A stretch of 64,000 nt of DNA from Oleiphilus messinensis (GTDB lineage Bacteria > Pseudomonadota > Gammaproteobacteria > Pseudomonadales > Oleiphilaceae), in contig NZ_CP021425.1 in the NCBI RefSeq assembly GCF_002162375.1, forward strand, positions 3,542,766 through 3,606,765, read 5' to 3'. Positions 1 through 10,791 of this stretch are shown piece after piece. The translations under genes and the position numbers were made by a program. Under the pieces are notes generated by a model. The model made no database searches and was not told the DNA's origin. It saw nothing but the letters and a program-made list of their open reading frames with translations. How positions within the stretch are numbered: position 1 is the first letter of the stretch; every line of letters begins with the position of its first letter.

Positions 1-3
1 AGA

Positions 4-471
4 ATGAAAATAAAAGATGGTGTTGTCGTACGAGTAAAACAAAGTTTGTTTAGTCCTGTTTTCAAATATTGGGGATGCCTGGAAATTACCGGCCTATATC
101 CGAAGCATTTTCCGTCTCCTATGAGAGAAGAGCTTATCGGTAAAGGTGTGAATGATGCAGTCACTTGCCCTACAGCATTAGGGCAATCACACTATGATGA
201 AAGTATGGTGATCGAAACCCGGCAAAGTAATTTGAAATCGGAATTGGCTCTAAAACCCGGTATGGTTTTCATCACACAGTTTAATGGCGGTGAGCTCAGA
301 GGTACAATCAAGGCAATTGACGGTGATATTGTAAAAATTGACTGCAATCACCCATTGGTAGGTGTTTCAGAATTGATTACAACCAACTTTATATTAGAAG
401 TACGGAACCCGACAGAACAAGACATGCAGGAATTGGCAGAAGCCGCATCCCCCAAAATGAGCATATTTTGA
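4..471 (+). CDS. SlyD/FKBP-like peptidyl-prolyl isomerase-related protein
   Basis: 155 aa. The central and C-terminal parts follow the SlyD-type FKBP pattern: a GKGVND stretch matching the G-K-x-V-G-D turn, a GQSHYDESMV segment matching the GEYDENLV region, then a beta-rich insert and IDCNHPLVG, which matches the V-D-G-N-H-P-L-A-G signature at the end of the chaperone flap, followed by an EVR-x(4)-EQDM tail. The N-terminal FKBP strands that normally read V-x-L-x-Y-x-L are poorly conserved, so isomerase activity is doubtful while a chaperone or binding role is possible. The CDS starts three bases into the window, so its ribosome binding site cannot be judged. It converges with the flagellin glycosylation operon, whose last stop lies 34 bases further on. 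Family assignment is fairly safe, function is not. Confidence 0.6.
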   Translation: MKIKDGVVVRVKQSLFSPVFKYWGCLEITGLYPKHFPSPMREELIGKGVNDAVTCPTALGQSHYDESMVIETRQSNLKSELALKPGMVFITQFNGGELRGTIKAIDGDIVKIDCNHPLVGVSELITTNFILEVRNPTEQDMQELAEAASPKMSIF

Positions 472-504
472 GTTTCTATTGATTGTATTTCTACTGTCAA
501 AGCG

Positions 505-2694
505 CTATTTGAGCTGGTTGTATGCCATAAATGTATCTCCGTTAAAGCAATAGCCAGCGTAGTCCCATTCAACTTTATCAATACACAACGTACCATTCTC
601 GATAACTGCACCGGTAAAGTCCCATTTTAGCTTGGATAGCTCACGGTCACGATCTTTGGCGGTTGGCAGACTGATTGTATTTACCACACGATCATCATGG
701 TAAATCGATAAATCATTGGACAAAACGGTATCGATATCCAATCTGCTTTCTTCAAGGAAAAACGACAGTGTTTCTACCCAATACGCTAGATAACTACACT
801 GTTGGGACGGATCTTCAATTGAAAAAACATGCGAATATCCCGCGTACAAATAATGCCAGATTGTACCGCGCAGGAAAAAGTACAGACCTGGTTTTTGGCC
901 CTCTATATCTATCAACAGTGAAATCACACTGGAGCAAAAGTCACAATAAGCTCGAATGGAATCAATACTTTGGCTAGAAATTCGTGATTCCAATTCAAAA
1001 TAAAACTGGTCAATTTCTGTTTTCAATGCCCTTTTTGCGCTTGCAATTAGATCAGTTGACTCTGTACCAACTGAGTCACCTAGCCACAGATTCAAAACGG
1101 CTTGCTTATCAATGTTGACATGCTTAACAAGTGTGCGTGCGTTATCACTCCATATGGTATGCTCTATGACTGCGCCGTTGGAGCAATTTACTATTTGTTG
1201 CTGCCCTGCCATCAAGGACAAAACAGTTTCCGTTCTCCTTTTAGCGGTATATAGAAAATTTGTTGTCAGGACAGTCCCGCCCGCTGAACAAGGCAAGGAC
1301 AGCAAGGTATGATCATCAATCGATATATTTTCTTCCATGTTTGGATGGTAATAGACAGATCCACTTGCATGATGGTCTTTTTTATCCGGAAATCCGTAGT
1401 CCAAACCAAATAATAAGATATTCTTAAATCCGAAATGCAGACAAATAGCCAATGCTGCATTAGTGCATGTAGGGGTCGCATTTGGAATAGCCTGTTCTTG
1501 CTTTTCAAACCAATAAGCCAGTGCACCGTCGGATTTGAAAAATACTTTCGCAGTTCCAAAAAGCTCAAATAGTAACGGATTCAATTGGGCTGCCCCTAAT
1601 AACCGGACATCCTTTAATTTTTCAACATGCTCAAGCTGGGCATGCAATGTGTAGGTCACATAGTCTGACTCCAGTTCGACCTGAATATCCGGGACGATGC
1701 CCAGCTTTAACAATGCACCGAGTGCTGTACCACAAGAAATAATCAAGACTTTGTTTTGAATACTCTTCAGTTCTGCCTGGCGAGATTCTAATGACGGTCC
1801 GGACCCGACTATACAAACAGGTAAATCCAGATGATTTTGGTCTGGTTTTCCAATCAAGGAAACACCGCGTCTGAAATTATGCAACGTGTTATTAAGCTGA
1901 TTGATCTCATCATCGAAATTTCCGAACGAGAACAGGTGTACATAAATATCTCGATTGATTCTGTCGGAAACGCGGTCGAAGACTGGATTGGAAAGATGAT
2001 TGTAGAAAAGCGTGGTTAATGGAAAAATAGGACACATACGAATCAGTTCATTCCACACTGCTCCGTATATCAATTGCTCATCTTGCAAATCTGGTAAGAG
2101 AATGAATTTGCAAGATCGAGCTGGATCACTCAGAAACGGCATAAGAGTCTGCTCCCAGTCCACACAGTAGAAGCTACCGGCAAAACGATCCATATCAGTT
2201 TCCAGAATTAAACAGTGTCGAATATCCCTAATCGAGGCCAAGTATTGAATATGCAACCCCAACCCACATCCCATAAACACCACGAGAGGAAAAAAATCGG
2301 GCAACTGGTATCCACCGAATGGAACAGAACCCTGAAATTTTTCATAGTATTGTTCATACAATCCCGAAATAGACCGGGCAAATAGTCTCTGATTTGTATA
2401 GGTATCTTTTGCCAGCGGTCGAACACTCTTTACTTTAGTGCCGTAATCATAAGCATTCAGGAAAGCTGCCATTTCACGTTTGGCGTACTGTTTTGCACGT
2501 TTGCTGTACAAGCTCCCCCCATCAACAATCAAGTCGACCTCATTCGTTTCGGGCAAAATATCCAACTTCGAACCTTTTAGCTGGTATGTCGAAAAAAATT
2601 CGTAAATACCAGGATAATAGCTTCTGAAAAAGTTTAAGTTTTTAGCCCTTAATTCGATAAAGTCTTGTAACGGATTCGCACTATTGTTAGACAT
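505..2694 (-). CDS. Maf-type motility accessory factor, flagellin nonulosonate transferase (DUF115/MptE-like)
   Basis: About 730 aa. The segment around residues 295-350, with CIVGSGPSL followed by IISCGTALGALLKLGI and DIQVELE, is the DUF115 core shared by MptE-like proteins and the Maf flagellin glycosylation factors of Campylobacter, Aeromonas and Shewanella. Maf proteins transfer activated pseudaminic or legionaminic acid to Ser/Thr of flagellin in the cytoplasm before export. A second conserved patch, NAALAICLHFGFKNILLFGLDYGF, is also family-typical. I prefer the ATG at 2694 over the GTG two codons upstream because AGGTG sits just before it. It is the last gene of the leftward pse operon, 93 bases after the glycosyltransferase, and the operon faces away from the flagellin gene. 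The pse-gene context makes pseudaminic acid the likely substrate. Confidence 0.85.
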   Translation of the reverse strand: MSNNSANPLQDFIELRAKNLNFFRSYYPGIYEFFSTYQLKGSKLDILPETNEVDLIVDGGSLYSKRAKQYAKREMAAFLNAYDYGTKVKSVRPLAKDTYTNQRLFARSISGLYEQYYEKFQGSVPFGGYQLPDFFPLVVFMGCGLGLHIQYLASIRDIRHCLILETDMDRFAGSFYCVDWEQTLMPFLSDPARSCKFILLPDLQDEQLIYGAVWNELIRMCPIFPLTTLFYNHLSNPVFDRVSDRINRDIYVHLFSFGNFDDEINQLNNTLHNFRRGVSLIGKPDQNHLDLPVCIVGSGPSLESRQAELKSIQNKVLIISCGTALGALLKLGIVPDIQVELESDYVTYTLHAQLEHVEKLKDVRLLGAAQLNPLLFELFGTAKVFFKSDGALAYWFEKQEQAIPNATPTCTNAALAICLHFGFKNILLFGLDYGFPDKKDHHASGSVYYHPNMEENISIDDHTLLSLPCSAGGTVLTTNFLYTAKRRTETVLSLMAGQQQIVNCSNGAVIEHTIWSDNARTLVKHVNIDKQAVLNLWLGDSVGTESTDLIASAKRALKTEIDQFYFELESRISSQSIDSIRAYCDFCSSVISLLIDIEGQKPGLYFFLRGTIWHYLYAGYSHVFSIEDPSQQCSYLAYWVETLSFFLEESRLDIDTVLSNDLSIYHDDRVVNTISLPTAKDRDRELSKLKWDFTGAVIENGTLCIDKVEWDYAGYCFNGDTFMAYNQLK

Positions 2695-2793
2695 GAGCAC
2701 CTGGGGATCGAAAATATTATTTCAGGTCATCAACTTGACCACTGAATTTTACGGCAGAAAACAACAAACATTGATTAAAAATCGGGCGCACAA

Positions 2794-3972
2794 TCACCCA
2801 GAATAATTAACGGAATAGTCACCTCGATATAGATGGGTTCTTAGCGGTACGGTAGTAATCATAAGTTCACTTTGCTCCAGATTTCGTCGAGCGTCTAAAT
2901 AGTTATCTTTCAAACCAAGCGCTGCTTCAAAAAACTGTTGGCAAGATTTTCCAACCTTTGCCCGACAAACACCAATGTTATTATAGAGCTCGGGGGCCGG
3001 ATGTGTACTAAGCGCAGATTGAAACCGATACTCCGCTTCTGCAAATTGCCCATCATTGAACAGTGCTACACCCGAATAAAAATTTATTAGCCATTCTTGC
3101 CGCGACAGATGGCCTTTGTTGTTGACCTCCCCCAATCGAGATTTGAGGTTCATATCGGTGATGAAATTTGATGCATGCAAAAGAAGCTGTTTCCAATCTT
3201 CACAACGGACAAATAACAATGCAAGCGAATCAAACTTTTCCAACCAGTCCAAATGACTTGTTTTGACTTTGTTTATCACCTTGTCTATGGGCAAACCGAG
3301 GTAAGATTGCTTTAAATATTGATTTTGTAAATTTATATTTCTCGAAACTGACGTTACGCTTCCGTGTTGTCGATAACTGCTCCCACGGTGCAAACTGACT
3401 TGCTTGTTTTGCAAAATTGCTCTGAGCAGATGATCATTATCCTCCGCTTGCCTCAGCCCTGGATCATACCCGATTTCAGTCGCGGTTTTCGTTACCACTA
3501 ACGGACAGCCTAAAACCGGCAGATAATTCCGACCGAATTGGAACAACAAGCCATCTTCCTTGAACATAAAATCAGGAATCCGAAGATCGCTAACCTTCAG
3601 ACTATCGTTGTATAATTCACATTCGTCAAACACATAGTCCGCCCCTGACTCAATGTAGGGTAACAGTGATTCAACACGACCAGGTAACCACACGTCATCC
3701 GCGTCCAACCAACAAGCCAGCTCGGTTTGACAGTGATTGATTGCAGTTTGCCGCGCAGCACCAATGCCCTCGTTTGATGATAGCGCAATGATATCTATCC
3801 TGCTCCCCCCGGCCCTCTTCGCGCGCTTTTTGGTTGCATCGGTGGAACCATCATCAACCAGGATAATGTTCCCCACCTGCTGGAGCGCGGACAAAACAGC
3901 CCGCTCGATTGAGCGCTCCGCATTGTGGGCAACGATTAACGCGGTCACCTGACTGAATGTTTTATGGTTCAA
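2794..3972 (-). CDS. Family 2 glycosyltransferase with C-terminal TPR region
   Basis: 392 aa. Residues 9-110 form a GT-A fold nucleotide-sugar domain: TALIVAHNAERSIERAV, then IILVDDGSTDAT, then NEGIGAARQTAI and the D-x-D-like CWLDADDVWLPGR metal-binding motif. Residues about 300-375 contain tetratricopeptide-like helices (FNDGQFAEAEYRFQSAL and ELYNNIGVCRAKVG). The start is TTG, because an in-frame stop lies just upstream and no earlier start is available. It sits between pseC (21-base gap) and maf in the pse operon, so it probably adds a sugar to flagellin or to the nonulosonate; the acceptor is inferred from context only. No membrane segment is seen, consistent with a cytosolic enzyme. Confidence 0.8.
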   Translation of the reverse strand: MNHKTFSQVTALIVAHNAERSIERAVLSALQQVGNIILVDDGSTDATKKRAKRAGGSRIDIIALSSNEGIGAARQTAINHCQTELACWLDADDVWLPGRVESLLPYIESGADYVFDECELYNDSLKVSDLRIPDFMFKEDGLLFQFGRNYLPVLGCPLVVTKTATEIGYDPGLRQAEDNDHLLRAILQNKQVSLHRGSSYRQHGSVTSVSRNINLQNQYLKQSYLGLPIDKVINKVKTSHLDWLEKFDSLALLFVRCEDWKQLLLHASNFITDMNLKSRLGEVNNKGHLSRQEWLINFYSGVALFNDGQFAEAEYRFQSALSTHPAPELYNNIGVCRAKVGKSCQQFFEAALGLKDNYLDARRNLEQSELMITTVPLRTHLYRGDYSVNYSG

Positions 3973-3993
3973 GAGTCAACACATCCTGAAGTT

Positions 3994-6155
<2,162 letters not shown>

Positions 6156-6187
6156 TCAGTGTCCAAAAAGCGTTCTATCGTTTTTGA

Positions 6188-7438
6188 TTAGATAAATTCC
6201 AATACATCGATCGACTTGTTATCAATATAATAGTCGGCAAAAGGTTTATCTGTAACCAAACGATGGTATTGAACGCCCCAAGCATTCAGTTGCTCTTCGA
6301 TCAAGGTTCGCCAGGAGATCCCGCTCGAAGCCCCCCTGGCGGTAGCAATCACAATTTCGTGCCCTTGCCCATAGAGGCGGTTTACCTTATCAATCATAAG
6401 CTGGATGGGTTTTGCCTCTTCATAGGTGCATGACTCAGTACATAACGTGCCATCCAGATCAAAACAATACACTTTGCGTCGCGTTGTTCCCGAAGTAAAA
6501 ATATCTTTTTGAATGCGAACCATCTCTAATTGATCAACCAACTGATCTCGATTAAAGTGTATGTCCTTGCCAAGAACTTCTCTTACAATAAACCGGGGGG
6601 TGTCGGCTCCAGACTCAACTCCCAGCGTAAAGCCCCCCCCATATCGAGCATTGACTTCCGTGAACAATACCGCGCTGTCACGCTTGAAGCATTGAATGGT
6701 GTTGTGCCCCACTAGCCCCAAAGTCCGGGCTAATCTGCTGGATTGCTCAATTATCTCTGCATCAAGATCAACCCTGCCATGAATGGTTTCACCACGGGAT
6801 ACGCTTAACCTGATCCTGGGAACAACGCTCTTGATTTCGCCATGCCAATCAACAAATAGGTCAATAGAATATTCCGGCGAATGCTGCACATACTCTTGAA
6901 CAATATATTTCTTGTCACTGACGGGCTGGATTTCACACCATTCATCCCAGTCATGCACGACCTTGATATCTTTAGCGCCTGATCCTGTTCTGGGTTTTAT
7001 GATGAATGGAACATCGGCTTCTTTGAGTGTATGAAAACTGAGCGGATTCGGTTGTTTAAAGTTATTTTCATGGCACCACTGACTGAAGCGTGACTTGTCT
7101 AGACAGTAATGCAACGTCTCGCTCGCAGGCACAAGAATGCGGCAACGAGAACGGCTCCAGGCCACTTCGACCAAAGAAGAGAGCGTACTCAATTCACCAT
7201 CTCGCGTTGGCACCACCAACCTGATTTCATGGGCTTCAATGACATTTAGCAACCAATTTGCATACCCCTGTGAATCACTGTCCGGGGAGCGGATAAACTT
7301 ATCTACAAAATGCTTGCCCAACACAGACGAATTAGAGTCCGCCCCCAGAACCTGCCCACCACCCTCGTTTGCCAGAGCTCTGCGGAAATATTTTGCCAGG
7401 TTTGTTTTTTGGCCGATACTTGTGATCAGGATATTCAT
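6188..7438 (-). CDS. ATP-grasp ligase fused to a C-terminal HAD-like phosphatase domain
   Basis: 416 aa with two domains. Residues 1-315 are an ATP-grasp carboxylate-amine ligase of the carbamoyl-phosphate-synthase-like type: a pre-ATP-grasp N-domain (MNILITSIGQKTNLAKYF), IIKPRTGSGAKD at 146-157 with the ATP-binding lysine, VQEYV at 180-184 and the metal ligands in FTEVNARYGGGF (E261, N263). Residues 322-416 form a compact HAD domain with the nucleophile and acid in CFDLDGTLC (D327, D329), IATARG as motif II and DNKSID near the end. It overlaps pseG by four bases and lies 44 bases before pseB, so it is cotranscribed with the pse genes. Its substrate is unknown; the position where pseH is often found suggests it acylates an amino sugar in place of PseH, which is inference. 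Confidence 0.8.
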   Translation of the reverse strand: MNILITSIGQKTNLAKYFRRALANEGGGQVLGADSNSSVLGKHFVDKFIRSPDSDSQGYANWLLNVIEAHEIRLVVPTRDGELSTLSSLVEVAWSRSRCRILVPASETLHYCLDKSRFSQWCHENNFKQPNPLSFHTLKEADVPFIIKPRTGSGAKDIKVVHDWDEWCEIQPVSDKKYIVQEYVQHSPEYSIDLFVDWHGEIKSVVPRIRLSVSRGETIHGRVDLDAEIIEQSSRLARTLGLVGHNTIQCFKRDSAVLFTEVNARYGGGFTLGVESGADTPRFIVREVLGKDIHFNRDQLVDQLEMVRIQKDIFTSGTTRRKVYCFDLDGTLCTESCTYEEAKPIQLMIDKVNRLYGQGHEIVIATARGASSGISWRTLIEEQLNAWGVQYHRLVTDKPFADYYIDNKSIDVLEFI

Positions 7439-8460
7439 AGGATTAAATTGCTCAAGTGGCTTAACAGTTCAGTCTCTCTATATCCAATAAGATCCTGAAT
7501 ACGGGTGGATATTTGTTTATTTCGCTCACCTGATTCATTAAATTCATTGATAATCTCAGTCGTGTTTTTATGCAAGCGCGGCCATTTTTCCAACAAAATC
7601 TGTGTCAGTTCCGCTTCCAAACTATCCAAAAATTCTATAACGGTTGCGCCGAGTGAACGCAAGTGTGTTGCACAATCGATCTGGTTCGTAGCGATCACCA
7701 AACCAACTACCGGAATACCTATGTAAAGCAACTCGAGAAATGTCTGACCCGCAGCGCAAATGACTAAATCGGCCGTCACGACATTCCTGAAAAAAGCTTC
7801 GGTAATCGGCTCAAAATAAATCGGGCGATCACAATCTGGAAAATTGAACTCAACGGGAGCATACACCGTAACCGCACAGGATTCGTGGAGAATCCCATCC
7901 AGAACGCGAATGACGCGATTTATCAAATCCTGTTGCACGGTAGCACCAAACGTGATGATGACTTTCATTTGCTGAGCCATCCCCACTAAGTTGCCTGTTG
8001 TTACATTTAAGTGCTGAACACGGTTCTGAATTTTCGCTCGCTGAATTTCTGCGCGAAATGACAAATAGCCAATACCACAACATATTCTGGCGTTGGGGTA
8101 TCGATGTTTTAATTGAAGTTTGTTGCCAAAAGCACTAATGACCAATTTTACTGCGGGACTTGAACGATGACCGTTATCTTCAAATATAACAACTGGAGCA
8201 TGAGTCTGTTCTTCGGAAATCAATTCTGATAGATCACGATAATCATCGATAAATATACATTTAGCGTTTATTTTATGATCGTTATCAACTCGTAACACAC
8301 CCAGTTGCTCCAATCGATCTGAATAGGGCTTTGAAATATCGCCCTGCACCCGAACCGAATAGCTTCGTTCAAGAAGCCCCTCAATCAGGGCGACACAGCG
8401 CATTAAGTGACCCGCGCCCACTCGTTGATTGGCATCGAAACGAAAAAGAAAATCTGGCAT
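7435..8460 (-). CDS. pseG: UDP-2,4-diacetamido-2,4,6-trideoxy-beta-L-altropyranose hydrolase
   Basis: 341 aa GT-B fold protein. The N-terminus FRFDANQRVGAGHLMRCVAL carries the G-x-GH-x-MRC motif with the catalytic histidine of PseG; ITFGATVQQDLINRVIRVL and DLVICAAGQTFLELLYIGIPVV are the nucleotide-binding half shared with MurG-like enzymes. PseG removes UDP from the bis-amino sugar before condensation with phosphoenolpyruvate. The start codon overlaps the pseI stop by one base (TAATG) and the stop overlaps the downstream ligase by four, so the three genes are tightly coupled. The length is slightly above the usual 270-330 aa. Confidence 0.88.
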   Translation of the reverse strand: MPDFLFRFDANQRVGAGHLMRCVALIEGLLERSYSVRVQGDISKPYSDRLEQLGVLRVDNDHKINAKCIFIDDYRDLSELISEEQTHAPVVIFEDNGHRSSPAVKLVISAFGNKLQLKHRYPNARICCGIGYLSFRAEIQRAKIQNRVQHLNVTTGNLVGMAQQMKVIITFGATVQQDLINRVIRVLDGILHESCAVTVYAPVEFNFPDCDRPIYFEPITEAFFRNVVTADLVICAAGQTFLELLYIGIPVVGLVIATNQIDCATHLRSLGATVIEFLDSLEAELTQILLEKWPRLHKNTTEIINEFNESGERNKQISTRIQDLIGYRETELLSHLSNLIL

Positions 8461-9524
8461 TAATCGATGTCATCTGCATGTAAGGGCGTATTGGCTAATT
8501 TTGCTTTATTCACCTTTTTCCCTAATACCTCTTCAAAAAACTTGGGTGCCAAACCATAACCAGGCCGGATCACCTTTATATTCTCTGCAGTCAGGATCGC
8601 CCCGGGTTCAAGATTCTGCGTAACATAGATTGAGCGTCGGTACTTTAACGAATCCAACTCTGACTCAGACGGACCGTACTGCACTTTGCCAAGCGCAGCG
8701 CTAATATTTTTCGTCTGACCAACCAGGCGACTAAACTCCTCCGGAGTTGAAGAAAAAGCTCCATCTACCGCTTCGGTATTTCGGTCGAGCACAATATGGC
8801 GCTCAATTACATTCGCGCCCAACGCGACGGAGGCCAACGCGACATCAATGCCCTGGCAGTGATCCGAGAGCCCGACGGGGATCTGAAAGCGGCGCTTCAT
8901 ATCTTCTATCGTACGCAAATTCGCATCTTTGATTGGTGCGGGGTAAGAACTGGTACATTTTAACAAGACAAGCTCACTACAACCTTGCTGGTATAAATAC
9001 TCTACTGACGCGTCGATGTCTTCCAGAGTTGCCATCCCGGTTGACATAATTATGGGCTTTCCTGTTCTAGCCAAGGCTTTCAATAACGGAAAATGATTGA
9101 GTTCAAAGGACGCAATCTTGTAACAGGGAACATCCAATGATTCCAAAAGCTCAACACTGGTTTCATCAAATGGAGAGCTAAAGGCAATTAATCCGTTTTC
9201 CCTGGCCAATGAGAACAGCTGGGAATGCCATGCCCAGGGCGTACAGGCTTTTTTATATAATGAGTGCAGCGTTTCCCCTTTCCACAGGCTTGAGTCATCA
9301 CGGATTTGAAACTCGCGACTCTTCCCATCCAAAGTGATCGTATCGGCAGTATAAGTCTGCAGTTTGATTGCATCGACACCTGCACGGGCAGCAGCGCGCA
9401 CCATTTCTTCAGCGATTGCTAAATCCTGGGCGTGATTACCTGAAAATTCAGCAATTATGAAAGGATCTTCCTGATCAGATACACGTCGGGATGCGATCCT
9501 GACCTCGGAGAGCGCTTGAGTCAT
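8460..9524 (-). CDS. pseI: Pseudaminic acid synthase
   Basis: 354 aa NeuB-family enzyme that condenses the 2,4-diacetamido-altrose with phosphoenolpyruvate. Visible hallmarks are FIIAEFSGNHAQDLAIAEEM, DAIKLQTYTADTITLD, AFSSPFDETSVELLESL, KPIIMSTGMATLEDI, LLKCTSSYPAP and GLSDHCQG in the TIM barrel, then a C-terminal SAF (antifreeze-like) domain from about residue 295 (SIYVTQNLEPGAILTAENI). The AEFSGNHNQ-like N-terminus and YTADTITLD favour PseI over NeuB or LegI. It is the second gene of the operon after pseF, separated from it by 116 bases containing short repeats. Confidence 0.93.
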   Translation of the reverse strand: MTQALSEVRIASRRVSDQEDPFIIAEFSGNHAQDLAIAEEMVRAAARAGVDAIKLQTYTADTITLDGKSREFQIRDDSSLWKGETLHSLYKKACTPWAWHSQLFSLARENGLIAFSSPFDETSVELLESLDVPCYKIASFELNHFPLLKALARTGKPIIMSTGMATLEDIDASVEYLYQQGCSELVLLKCTSSYPAPIKDANLRTIEDMKRRFQIPVGLSDHCQGIDVALASVALGANVIERHIVLDRNTEAVDGAFSSTPEEFSRLVGQTKNISAALGKVQYGPSESELDSLKYRRSIYVTQNLEPGAILTAENIKVIRPGYGLAPKFFEEVLGKKVNKAKLANTPLHADDID

Positions 9525-9579
9525 TCATTTACCTCTTTCGAACAGCAGTAACAGCTTGATACAGAACACGCTGGTTAAC

Positions 9580-9633
9580 TTATAACGATATATTTGGTTG
9601 ATTTATAGCGATACCTTCTGTTGTATCGCGATA
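9580..9633. repeat. CGATA repeat cluster between pseF and pseI
   Basis: Within the 116-base pseF-pseI spacer, TTATAACGATA (9580-9590) is repeated as TTATAGCGATA (9603-9613) and followed by the perfect palindrome TATCGCGATA (9624-9633). This is the only long spacer in the pse operon apart from the one before maf, so it may hold an internal promoter or an operator for the pseI-downstream genes. Function is inferred only. Confidence 0.4.
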
Positions 9634-9640
9634 TTGGCAG

Positions 9641-10351
9641 TTAGCTATTTTCTTGAAATTTCTGTATTTGTTGCGCCTGATGAGCCTGGTAGATTAATTC
9701 AGCGAATTGCCAGTCTTCTTCCGTATCAATATCCTGCACCAGATATCTCGGAACCTGAATCCCTGCGGTTCGTGGAGACTGCACATTACCTTTAAAAGCA
9801 TCTGCGGTTCCCAGATAGAAATGGGCCGCATCATGAAAACAGTCAGGCAAATCCTGTGATCGCGTCAGAGCATATTCCGGTTGAGCCATTTGCAGTAAAC
9901 CCTGCTCGTCACATTTCAAGGCACGTTGTATCGGATAAGGAAACGTAGTTACCGAAAGCGAAAAGTCGGCTTGTCCTTGTTCTATAATTTCTAACCCCTG
10001 CTTTAAATAGCGTGGCTGTATGAGTGGTGCTGTTGCATACAGACAGCCTATCGCAGCAAAATATTGCCCCTTTTGCTCGAACCACTCTACGGCATGCCGA
10101 ACCACGTCAGCAATTACTGCATGATCATCAGCCAAATGCGCAGGCCGTATAAAAGGCACATCTGCACCATATGCCTCCGCCACCGTGGCAATATCGCTAT
10201 CATCCGTTGAAACGATTACCCGGTCAAATAACCCCGAACCCAAGGCTACTAAGATGGTATGGGCAATGATTGGTTTTCCGGCGAATTGCCGAGTGTTTTT
10301 CTTCTTAATACGTTTACTGCCGCCTCGTGCAGGTATTACCGCTAATTTCAT
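9641..10351 (-). CDS. pseF: Pseudaminic acid cytidylyltransferase
   Basis: 236 aa, typical PseF length. It begins with the CMP-nonulosonate synthetase signature AVIPARGGSKRIKKKN (residues 4-19), followed by GKPIIAHTI, VIVSTDDSDIATVAEAYGADVPF and RPAHLADDHA. PseF activates pseudaminic acid with CTP, giving the CMP-sugar used by Maf. It is the first gene of the leftward operon, divergent from flagellin across a 440-base intergenic region. The TDA-type variation of the HAAHFYLG segment (DAAHFYLGTADAF) is the family position discussed as separating PseF from NeuA/LegF. Confidence 0.92.
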   Translation of the reverse strand: MKLAVIPARGGSKRIKKKNTRQFAGKPIIAHTILVALGSGLFDRVIVSTDDSDIATVAEAYGADVPFIRPAHLADDHAVIADVVRHAVEWFEQKGQYFAAIGCLYATAPLIQPRYLKQGLEIIEQGQADFSLSVTTFPYPIQRALKCDEQGLLQMAQPEYALTRSQDLPDCFHDAAHFYLGTADAFKGNVQSPRTAGIQVPRYLVQDIDTEEDWQFAELIYQAHQAQQIQKFQENS

Positions 10352-10791
10352 TGATCAGAGATCTCCGCAAACAAATACAAATCAACGCTTTATCGTTTTC
10401 TCCATAATAGAGCAATTTTGCACTTACCGGCGGCGCATCGCTGCCAAGTGAGAGTATAAAATTCAACATCTACCAGTGTACTCTCTACCAGAATCTCGAT
10501 GAAAAGCGGCAAAATGCTGACTTTTTAACCGTATTGAATATGGCAATTCATTTCCCCCGCCAAATTTCCGACGCGGCAATCAGCATTGATTCACACCACC
10601 CAACCGATCAAATGATGATCGTATCATACTGATTTAATTACACATACCCGAATAGTATATAAATTTTTGAACAGTTGGCACAGCTTTAGCTTTGAAGCAG
10701 GCAAGGTAAATTTTAATTGCCGCTAGTGTATTAGCAAGGTCACCACGAATTTACATATTGAGCTGGTGGTTTATTAGCAAGGGGAAATGTT
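10352..10791. promoter_or_regulatory. 440-base divergent intergenic region between pseF and flagellin
   Basis: The region carries the flagellin sigma-54 promoter near its right end (10676-10691, annotated separately) and an untranslated leader of about 90 bases. In the leader, TATTAGCAAGG occurs twice, at 10729-10739 and at 10772-10782; the second copy runs into the flagellin Shine-Dalgarno AAGGGGA, ending a few bases before the ATG at 10792. I could not identify a convincing promoter for pseF on the minus strand, nor a sigma-28 box. Confidence 0.5.
10676..10691 (+). promoter_or_regulatory. Sigma-54 (RpoN) promoter of the flagellin gene
   Basis: TGGCACAGCTTTAGCT matches the sigma-54 consensus TGGCAC-R-N4-TTGCW with the invariant GG and GC elements at correct spacing (GG 10677-10678, GC 10689-10690). 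Predicted transcription start is about 10702, giving a leader of some 90 bases. Polar flagellin genes of gammaproteobacteria are often under FleQ/FlrC-activated sigma-54 control, so the site fits its position. No activator site was identified by eye. Confidence 0.75.

Noticed and set aside
10675-10700. Sigma-28 promoter for flagellin
   Set aside because: No TAAA-N15-GCCGATAA-like pair; the sigma-54 site is a much better match.
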